Below are positions 56,001 to 64,000 of a DNA stretch of 64,000 nt, piece after piece. Numbering within the stretch: the first letter of the stretch is position 1; each line of letters starts with the position of its first letter. The position numbers and the translations under genes are program-made. This DNA is from Desarmillaria ectypa. Lineage: Eukaryota; Basidiomycota; Agaricomycetes; Agaricales; Physalacriaceae. Location: NCBI GenBank assembly GCA_030407005.1, contig JAUDYN010000004.1, positions 1,860,001-1,924,000 on the forward strand. Direction: 5' to 3'. The notes under the pieces were generated by a model. It searched no databases and had not been told where the DNA came from. It worked only from the letters and a program-made list of their open reading frames with translations.

Positions 56001-58416
56001 TCAACACTGGCTTGCCCTGAAAGATAGTCTTGAGTAGCTGATTCGTACTGAACCCTGATGTCTTCGATGCGAATCTGGAACGCGTTAACCTCTGCTTTGA
56101 TGCCGATCATGGATGTGGCTTGTTCCTTGATCAAGGCAAGTAGACGCATAAATTCGCCGCCGTGATTCAACAGCACCTTCAATTCAGATGCAGTTTGGCG
56201 GAACGACTTTGCCAGAGGCTGCTCCAAGGTCTGGCAGAGAACACCCAGAGGTGATTCAATATCCTTGGTGAATTTGCTATCAAACCCAGCAAGCTGCTGA
56301 TGAAAGTCTAGGTCCGACGAATGGGCTGGTAACGGGTCATTCGGTGGGCTCTCTGGCGTAAGGGGAACATTATTGCGTTCTACATCCTGCCTCCATCTAT
56401 GCTTCTGCATGGACATGCTGACTTCCTTGAGGAAGGCTCGCAAGTCTCGAGAATATATGTCCATGACATTTCGTATACGCCTCGCCTCCTTCAGTCTTTC
56501 CGCGCGCGCGACCAGATCTGCATGGACCTGTTCCGCCTTTGCCAGACAATCCTTTAGTTGTTCTACGGCCATGACACCTTTGGACCGGAAATCAGGATCT
56601 ACAGATGGAAAGCTCAAGCGGAGCAAAGCTGCCGGTACGTTCCGTACAAGCTGAGAAGCAACAGTGCCAACGCTTTGTAGCTCCTGAAAAATGGATGGCA
56701 TCAAAGCAAGAAATACGGAGTGCTTTGTAGGTTCGAGACAGTTATCCAAAAGCAGATTGGGAGGTGAGCCGTCCCCGTTATTCGAGGGGACCCCTGTCTC
56801 TAGCCTTTGGGTTATATCTGAAAGTTTGACACTCAGATCTTCGGCAGATTGGGTTATATCCTCGAAAGCATGAACAGCTTCATATATCGAACGATAATCT
56901 GCAGCCGCCGCTTCGGCCATCTTGCACATTGTCGTTGCAGAAGTAATTTCGGTAGATAGCTGCTGAGCAAGGGTTTTGTTGAAAGATTGCTGCTCGGGAA
57001 ATAATGGATGGATTGGTGTTGGTAACGTGGATGGTTGAGACATAGGATCCCCTCTTACTAACAACCTCTTGCGGAGCGCATCAGCGCGAGTCACGAATAA
57101 GGCACTTTGGCGACCAGTGGGGTGCGTCGATCTTGCCGCATCAATGTCGTCAAGTAGAGTTTGTGCCGCTACTTGATCTTTCATTGTCTCCACGTATGTT
57201 TCATCCGCTCTGAGGATCCTGTAAGTTTGGAAATTTCCATGGACATGAGCAGTGTGGATAGTTACTTTCTCCATTGCATAACCACTTTCATAACGAACTT
57301 GCCAATGCCCTCCAATTGCATGATCCCCATTTCTTCTAGCCTGTCCTGCTCATCTAACAGCTGATCGGGAACAGGTTTACGACTATGGTCAATCATTTTG
57401 TCGAGAATTTTGCCGGCAGCAGAAATATTTCCATGTCTAAGCGCAGTGACACGGCTAGCAAACTGAGCGCTGTCTCGTGAAAGTGCCTCTGCCTGTGTGA
57501 ACCTGACCGACCGAGAAAACCCTGGAGACGATAACGCGTTTTCTGAAGCGACGGACGCGAGAGATGCAGTAGATCCTCGCCGTCGAAGTGTATTGGGGTC
57601 CGCGGTGCTGGCTGGGGTGTCATAGAAAGATGCTGACCATCGAGCACGATTCTCCAGAAAGGCATTAAGGTCCGTGGTGATCCGCGCGCGTTCGACCCAT
57701 GCAGCAACCCGGTTTTCCTCCCACGAAATCCTCACACCCAACAAATCCAAGTTCTCAGAACGATCGCGGAGTAGGTGAAGCAATTTGTCCAATTCATAAA
57801 TAGTCGTTAGCGTCAGTTCAATGAGATCGGTATCCTCCGGTGAGAGATTTCGCTGAGTTGCAGCTGTGAAAGGAATGAAAGGGATTACCCACATCGTTCT
57901 AAGGACAACATACCTCTGGTTAGCTTCCTTAGCTTCTTCAATTCGCCTGTATCAAAGATTTCGATTTCCTTCTCTATGGATTCGTGGTCCTGCAGCCATC
58001 TCTGAAGTTCAGACCGGGAAGGCAAACCGGGAATGTACTCCGCAGAGGTCTGAAGCGCCTCTAGTCCGACAAACACCTCTATAGGCGGCAATCTTTCTAA
58101 AAACTAGCACGCTCGGTGATGAGAAGGGCTCAGGCCAAATGGGTACAGTACGTACTTTGATTTTCTCTTCTATCCAAGCCTTCCTCTCGATGAATGTCTG
58201 TAGCTCGATGACCTCATGAGACTCCAAAGCCTGCTCTTCACCGCCAGTGATGGATTTAGGTTGTGTCGTGTCAGATTCGTTAGGGCTGGTGTGCGCATCG
58301 AGGGTCGCTTGTTCCTCCAGTGCGACGACCGTATCAGACGACTCGCCAGAAATTATGACAGGCGTTTCCGTTGACATTATACCGACTATTAGAGACGAAT
58401 GTGAAGGGCCAGCCAT
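53006..58416 (-). CDS. very long coiled-coil protein with C-terminal GAR (GAS2-related) domain, KAR9-like N-terminus
   Basis: About 1,750 residues in at least seven exons. The N-terminus reads ELQTFIERKAWIEEKIK, joined to FLERLPPIEVFVGLEALQTS and SELQRWLQDHESIEKEIEIF, helical and reminiscent of fungal KAR9-type cortical proteins. A central spectrin-like helical region follows, then a long Glu/Arg/Leu coiled coil (about 55.4-54.9 kb), a Ser/Arg/Pro-rich basic linker (SRPGSVISSGRNSSGRNSR), and the GAR domain: KLDVAVGDVVNNLPVGINIE, YWIGDNDPKLCFCRILRSQT, VMVRVGGGWTELSKFI. GAR domains bind microtubules, and Kar9-like proteins link microtubule ends to myosin and actin. No calponin-homology domain, usual in animal GAS2 proteins, is seen. 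A splice at 54.9 kb (GTGACTC...GGAAG) changes frame cleanly. The start could be ATG 58416 or 58377. Confidence 0.83.
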
Positions 58417-58742
58417 TCAGATGAATGAGTGGGAGCTTGGCATATCAGAAGGGAGATAACAGGAAGGAATGGGTGTCTTTAAGACATGTGTATCACAACG
58501 AGGCAAATTGGAGTGTTGCTGGGCGGCGCTGCAGTTACGGCCGTACCCTGCCATGAGCCGTCCCATGCCGAACAATTTCTGCCGAATACCGACCCTTTTA
58601 TAATTATTTCATTACCATTTTTGTCAAAGAGGGCGGAGGCAGCCGGCATTCGCTCAACGTCACCGTTGCCAACAGTCGGGCCCGAAAACTGCTGGCATAC
58701 ATTTCGGTTGCTATACATTTGTACATTTGTTTCTACCTTGGA
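58417..58742. other. intergenic stretch between two minus-strand genes
   Basis: About 326 bases containing the promoter region of the long GAR-domain gene and the 3' end of the small membrane-protein gene. The plus-strand frame (58486-58746) has no recognisable domain. Confidence 0.5.
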
Positions 58743-59565
58743 CTAGGTAGGATACACTGAAACTGATCTATCTGACACATTTGTAGCAAAGAGACAATGA
58801 AGGGCATTGATTGTCAATCTGACTCGTGAGACGCCTAATTTTGAGTGATCAGCAAAATCGACAATCGGCAATGAACCAACACCCGCCTCGTCTGATCCAG
58901 CTTCGGTACGCTGAGCAGACAACTGGAACGCAAGTTGACGCAATCTATCCACTCTTTCTTCATGTAAATGGCCACCGTTAACGGTACCCTGAAGGCCCAT
59001 GACGAGCTCCAGTTCTTGCATGAACGCCGCGATATCTGCAAGTGAAGTTCCGAGTGCTTTGGATGTTGTGCTTTGGGTGCTCCTGATAATAATTCAAATG
59101 CAAGGGTCACGACTGCAAGGAACAGGCATACCGTGAATCCCGAACTACCTCTATTAGACTTTGGAGCTCACTTCGAACACCCTTACCCTCCTTAACATGC
59201 TTGGTGTCCCTCTCCTGCGAGACGGCCTGTAGTACTCCAAGTTCCCCTTTAATGCCCTGGACGAGGCCCCTAAGACGCCTATGCTCTTCGCTATGTAATG
59301 AACTCTCCAAAGAGAGCTCTCGCCGCATCACACGATTACTTTTCTCCAATTCCAGAATCTGCCTACGCAAGGACGATACATGACCCCTCGTCAATAGATA
59401 TGGTATGAACGTTATCGGAACGATGAATGCGGTCAATATAGCGAAGCGGCAGACTACAGAGGAGAGAGATCCCCGGCTACTTTCGTTTGCGATAGCATGG
59501 ACTTCTGATGAATATCCAGTAGGAGGCGTACTCTGTGTATCTTGGGACGGTGTAGAAGTGTTCAT
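58743..59565 (-). CDS. small single-pass coiled-coil membrane protein, unnamed
   Basis: The frame begins MNTSTPSQDTQSTPPTGYSS at ATG 59565. One membrane helix (VVCRFAILTAFIVPITFIPY) is followed by a heptad-rich coiled coil (SSLRRQILELEKSNRVMRRE then LHSEEHRRLRGLVQGIKGEL). After an intron the protein continues QSTTSKALGTSLADIAAFM, ELELVMGLQGTVNGGHLHEE, RVDRLRQLAFQLSAQRTEAG and ends near SVSVYPT (stop TAG at 58745-58743). I do not recognise the family. Topology (short N-terminus, one helix, long coiled coil) is like tethering or organelle-contact proteins, but that is only an analogy. The gene lies 98 bases before the RIX1 stop on the same strand. Confidence 0.65.
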
Positions 59566-59663
59566 TTGGAAACGTAATGGCACTTCATGACATCAGCTTG
59601 CTGGATGTTTTAGTGAGCGGAAATATACACAAATACATGAGACACTGTCAAAATGCGGTAACA

Positions 59664-62219
59664 TCAATCATTGGCAGAATCCGAATCTGAATCTAGATCT
59701 ATAGCGGGCATTTCTTGGTCCTCTTCCACTGCGTCCGTTACCATAGCTGCAGGCTTGATTGTCGAGTTTGTGGGCAGCTCGAGTGTAGGAACCGTAGCAG
59801 GCGGATATGATGGCTTCGATAGAATATACACTGGCTCCGCACGCGGCAGACTATCGCCAGGGTGGGCTAGGGCAGGCATATCGATGGGGATGGGTGAAGG
59901 TGCTTTTGCTGGCGGAATAGGATCGACACGACGGCTTTCCTGATCTAAATCGACACGCGGCAACGGTGATGCTACGATGGTCTGCACAGGATCCGATGCC
60001 TGGTGTTGCAATACCGACAGACTAAGTAATTCCCGATCTCTCGCTTCTTCCGTGCTTTCTTCGGAGAGAAAGAGTGACAGTGTTTCAACGTGCGGTAGGG
60101 AACGGACGAGAGGTGGAACACGTGGGTGTAGTAGAAGGTCAATGGTACGTTGACAAGCCTGAAAAATGTCAATGAGTACAATAAGTACGTAAACTGAAAG
60201 TAAAACGGGTATCTACATTGTTCAAATCAACGGCTCTCAGGACGAGACCCAGACTTTTGCTTGCTGTGTTTGTTGTCCCGCAGCCAGATTCAGTAACCAG
60301 AGCTTGTATCTTTTGTAGGAGTTTTGGATGAAGAGTTGGGTCCGACGATAACGACAGCGGGGAACGCTGGGGTAGGAAGAAGAGGATAGACAACAATACC
60401 CGGACTGACAGGGAGTGCGTCGTCGGACTAAGACCCGGGTTTCGCAATAGTAAAGCCAGTGCTGCACAAATATGTCATGGTTATCATTTCTGGAGAGAGG
60501 GATGACTTACCATCGCAAGCGACGAGTACAGCTTTCCCGTCATCAGACAAGGGAAATAGTACATTGCGGGAAACCTTGAAGAGTTCATCTCCTTCATAAG
60601 CCCTCGCCCGTTTCTTCCCCTTTTTGCTACGACCAGTCTGTATCGTGTCAGTAGACTGATCAAAGTCGGATTGAGAAGGCAGGATAGTAGTAATCGAGGA
60701 GAGGACAGCCTTTGTCAACCGATTGCAAGAGACTTCAGAGTGCAGGGGGAAACAGTGAACTAGGATAGAATGAAGGGTGTCTAGAAACGGGAGACGCTGT
60801 GAGCTAGAGAAAATGAGAGGAAGATTAATAGTTCAAGCATGACAAAGACCCACCCCACAGGTTTCTGCTCAAGATGAGAGGCCAAACAAGAAGTTAACCC
60901 GTTCAAGTGTGGGGTCAAGTGATGACGGAGGCTGGAACGATGTGAATACAACGGATAGCACACTGCGAGCAAAGCTTACTAGGTGGAGAGGCTAGTAATA
61001 AATTCACAGCCAAGCTTCCATAGAGTTGGAACAACGGAAGCTTCGAGTGATCGCGTGCTGACGTCTCTGTGCCCGTTATTCTACAGCAACTGTCAATAAA
61101 ATTTCGCTAAGAGTAAGATGAAAGATTACGGGTCCTCTTTCAGCAGTCGTTGATGTCAAAAGAGCAATGGCAAATTTATGAAGGGACCCTATTGGAACCT
61201 GAACTGATCGCTGGGTACCAACCCCAAGAAGGTCGTCAATGATAACAACAAAACACCGTAGACGATCCAGATTCAACGGTATTGTGACATGAGCGTCATC
61301 GTTCCTAGAAACAGGACCTGAGATATTGTCAAAACCAGTGTTGTTGCAAGAAATGCACACAAACCTTCTGAAAAAGAAGATCGTAAACTCGAAAATGCAG
61401 TCCATCCAAAAGCCAAGGTTTCCTCCACAGTCTTTTTCCACAAATTCGAAGCCCCAACTTTGCCTCCGGTGGCGGGAAGCACAGCGTATAAACGGGAAGA
61501 TGATCGGAGTAGTGCCGTAGAAGTAGGCAAGGGGGAACTGCCATTGAGATACTTCAGACACAAGCCGGAAAGCGCAGTATGGGATGACCGGTGTGCATTG
61601 GGATACAATGGAATGATTCTGGCGAGCGTGTTCAAGAGAAGTATCTGTAATTCACATTTAATAACCGAGGAACTGTGTGCATAGTAATTACCTTGAACTC
61701 GAGATCCGGTTCTCCACTTACTCCGTCGCATAAAGCAATAATCGTTAGGGTAAATTTCGGTACACTGGGAAGGCAGACTTGTCGCTGGAATTCAGATACA
61801 TCCATTGCAGAGCAGAATATAATCCGACACAAGTTAACTGCTGCTTTTAAGACCGGTGTTGCTTCTTTTCGCTATCCATAAGTCAATAACGATACATGAA
61901 TACAGATTAAAATATATCAACGAACGGATAAGACGCGTAAAGCAATCGTGATCCACTGCTGGGCTTGCTCAATCATGACTGATTTTGAAAGGAGCGACGT
62001 CCTATGTGCGAGACAGAGCCCGGCCCATTTTCCTGGCGCATCTTTAGAATGTAAGAGAGAATATATTCGTGACGTCCATTTGGTGAGATGCGGAGATGGT
62101 GCTAGATGCTCCGAAGTCAGTATATCAAATATATACGGCAGATTCTGAGCAGATGAGATATCAGTAGCCAGATGAAGCTGCAGCAGCGTCTTTAGTTGGA
62201 TTGTCGCGTCGTTTTCCAT
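59664..62219 (-). CDS. RIX1: pre-rRNA-processing protein RIX1 (PELP1 family)
   Basis: The N-terminus MENDATIQLKTLLQLHLATD continues LTKWTSRIYSLLHSKDAPGK, WAGLCLAHRTSLLSKSVMIE, QAQQWITIALRVL, AAVNLCRIIFCSAMDVSEFQ, RQVCLPSVPKFTLTIIALCD, all matching the helical Rix1/PELP1 N-terminal domain. The middle, repeat-like part is split by many introns (LSGLCLKYLNGSSPLPTSTA, VPIGSLHKFAIALLTSTTAE). The C-terminus is Pro-rich and ends in an acidic block (IDLDSDSDSAND). Rix1 with Ipi1 and Ipi3 forms the scaffold that brings Rea1 to pre-60S particles and is needed for ITS2 removal. At about 700 residues it fits fungal Rix1. The ATG is at 62219 and the TGA at 59666-59664. It is head-to-head with SEC10, 188 bases. 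Confidence 0.88.
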
Positions 62220-62407
62220 GGCCCCTGTTTAAGCAAATTTTTGAGAACGTGATGGACGACTTTGCGTTTGGATCGAAATATGAGCAAACATCTTAATCGA
62301 GTAAGTAGCACAGCGTTGGCGACGGTCATCATCAGCTGCGAGCCTGAATGCCCTATCGGCGGGCTCAGTAGAGGCGTAATAATTCGAACGCGGGCACTGA
62401 AAGCTTG

Positions 62408-64000
62408 ATGTCTACACCATCGAATATCTACCTCGACCCCAGTGTGGAAGAGCACCTCAAACCCTCTGTCTTCAAGGTCTGCTATATCACGTCTGTCATG
62501 TCACGTCCAGTTCAACAGTTCCGTCTTCAGGGAAAATTCGATGTTACGGATTTCGTAGGCGCAGTTTCCGAGAAGCTGATTACTCAGTCAAAGGCCGATT
62601 CTGGGCGTAGGCATCCCTTCACCGCATGGGTATACTCAGATCTAACCGTAAAATCTTAGCTTTCGATCCCAAACCCTTCATTCGCAACTTTGAGGCTGCT
62701 GTAGATAAACTTATTGCTGTCAGGAAAGATGTTCAGGCTAAAACAGAACAAATGGAAAAGAGTGTCCGTATTTCTGAACGGGAGTATTCCAAGAAGATGG
62801 CAGAATTAAACCGAGGCTTCGAGGTATGTCACCTCACAAGTTTCGGTTGTGCTGGTTTACTCATACTATCGGAGGCGGTCGGAAACTCGTTTTCTGGAAT
62901 GGAGGTCAGGATGAACGAAGTTAGTAGTACGGCAGTACGCATAGGTTCGCTCGTGAATTGCCAGTGCTCCATTATACTCATTGATTCTCAATCAGGTGAA
63001 CAGCTGGAATCTGTCCACACTGAGCGACAACGAGCACAAGCTGCATATGACTTGATCGACTTCTACAATCAGTTCTCTCGAGGAAATACCACTCGTCTTG
63101 ATGCAATGAGAAAGGAAGGCCGGAGTGGAAGACGTCAAGTCGCCATCTTGCTCAGGCGCTTGAATACCGTTGCAAAAGAAGTGGATCTTCCAACGGCTGA
63201 CAAGGTATGTCCTATGTGATTCCGGAGCAAGTCCGCATATTTGACCTATCAATCAGACGCGAGAAGCAATAGAGAAGTATTGTGAGAAGTTTGAGAAAGA
63301 GATGTTGAACCTTTTTGATAGGTGCTACAGAAAGGGTGACCCAAAGATGATGCATGTAGGTGACGTTCCTCGAAGCTGCGTGATGTTTACTGACACGTTA
63401 TTTGACAGCACTGTGCTCAGACACTATTAGAATTCAATGGTGGATCTTCCTGCGTCCAGGTCTATGTCAATCAGCATGACTTCTTCATAAACAACGTGCG
63501 AGAGGCCAAAGGGGCGGAGGATGCCATTCTGTAAGTTCTGCGGTACTGACCGGTGAAGAGTTCTCTTATTTCAAGTTTAGATGGAACACACTGCCAGATC
63601 CAGATGCCACCCCTCCGAAGAGTGAAGTTGGCTTGACCGAGCTGTTCTCCGAGATACGAGCGACTGTGGACACGGAGGCGCAGATAGTCAAGGCAGTCTT
63701 CCCAAATCCTCCAGTGGTCATGCAAGTATTCCTTCAGCGCGTATTCGCACAATCTGTAGGTGACTGTTTCTCATTAGTATTGGGCGCAGTTAATCTAGTT
63801 GCTCAGATTCAACAACACATGGAGCAACTTCTACATCGGAGTAACACGATGTCCGATCTGTCTTACCTCCGAATACTGCAGATGGTTCATGTACAAGCCT
63901 CTAACCTCGTTGAGGATCTCAAGGTGTATGAGCTTCCTACCGTTTCGCCACGGACGCCCTACGAGGCGACAGAATTTCGCCGGTCAATTATAGGATCCAC
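62408..64000 (+). CDS. SEC10: exocyst complex subunit SEC10/EXOC5, 3' truncated by window end
   Basis: The frame starts MSTPSNIYLDPSVEEHLKPS. It is spliced through FDVTDFVGAVSEKLITQSKA, FDPKPFIRNFEAAVDKLIAV, RKDVQAKTEQMEKSVRISER, EYSKKMAELNRGFEAVGNSF, SGMEVRMNEVSSTAVRI, GEQLESVHTERQRAQAAYDL, IDFYNQFSRGNTTRLDAM, EGRSGRRQVAILLRRL, EKYCEKFEKEMLNLFDRCYR, KGDPKMMHHCAQTLLEFNGG, SSCVQVYVNQHDFFI and beyond. These blocks are highly conserved in Sec10. The exocyst tethers secretory vesicles at the plasma membrane of growing hyphal tips, and the coiled-coil start contacts Sec15. Six or more introns, with joins that restore the family reading, were seen. The gene runs off the right edge at 64000, so its C-terminal half is missing. 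Confidence 0.93.

Noticed and set aside
1..64000. CRISPR array, integrated phage or bacterial-type operon
   Set aside because: The gene content, introns and spacing are those of a fungal nuclear genome, and no direct-repeat array with spacers was seen.

Overview
The window is nuclear DNA from a filamentous basidiomycete, most likely an agaricomycete. Three things point there: dense genes on both strands, many introns of about 45-65 bases with GT...AG ends that have to be spliced to keep domains in frame, and two lineage-type families I recall from agaricomycetes (a seven-helix membrane protein at 46.8-48.6 kb and a large unnamed protein, here broken, at 15.3-17.8 kb). I see no prokaryotic features, no tRNA or rRNA gene, no CRISPR array and no intact transposon. 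Gene models were built by eye: outer ends are mostly set by a clear ATG and stop, but not every internal splice site was resolved.

Left part (0-15 kb): a possible truncated start at the left edge, nuclear poly(A)-binding protein PAB2, mitochondrial ribosomal protein bL19m, an IVY1-like BAR protein, mitochondrial aspartyl-tRNA synthetase, an F-box protein, RNA polymerase III subunit RPC34, a 4'-phosphopantetheinyl transferase, a MAK32-like PfkB protein, NC2-beta and SmF. At 15.3-17.8 kb lies a multiply broken copy of an agaricomycete family. Then come a SelW/Rdx-like thioredoxin-fold protein, the meiotic AAA+ ATPase PCH2/TRIP13, an unrecognised 356-residue protein, the microtubule rescue factor CLASP, a mitochondrial rhomboid protease and the TRAPP subunit Trs20/sedlin.

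Middle part (29-46.6 kb): an unrecognised Gln/Ser/Pro-rich protein behind a pyrimidine-rich leader, ARP4, ERB1/BOP1, 5-aminolevulinate synthase, acetylornithine aminotransferase, an FMO-like monooxygenase, the splicing factor CWC21, an ABHD4/5-like hydrolase and an LLP/YBL028C-like nucleolar protein. Right part (46.7-64 kb): the seven-helix protein, a WKF-domain (C7orf50-like) protein, ARL1, a cytochrome b5 reductase-like enzyme, a very long coiled-coil protein ending in a GAR (GAS2-related) domain, a small coiled-coil membrane protein, RIX1 and the first part of the exocyst subunit SEC10.

Most genes are housekeeping: ribosome assembly (ERB1, RIX1, LLP-like, C7orf50-like), mitochondria (bL19m, AspRS, rhomboid, ALAS, ARG8), trafficking (IVY1, TRS20, ARL1, SEC10), transcription (RPC34, NC2-beta, ARP4) and cytoskeleton (CLASP, GAR protein). 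They do not form one pathway cluster. The strongest layout theme is head-to-head pairing with start codons 39 to about 235 bases apart. I did not find a convincing new defence or mobile system. The points most worth a second look are unusual gene structures (an 8-base exon carrying a redox cysteine, a GA-AG intron candidate, a run of 24-29-base exons), a large charged insertion inside RPC34, the decayed family member and the long GAR-domain protein.
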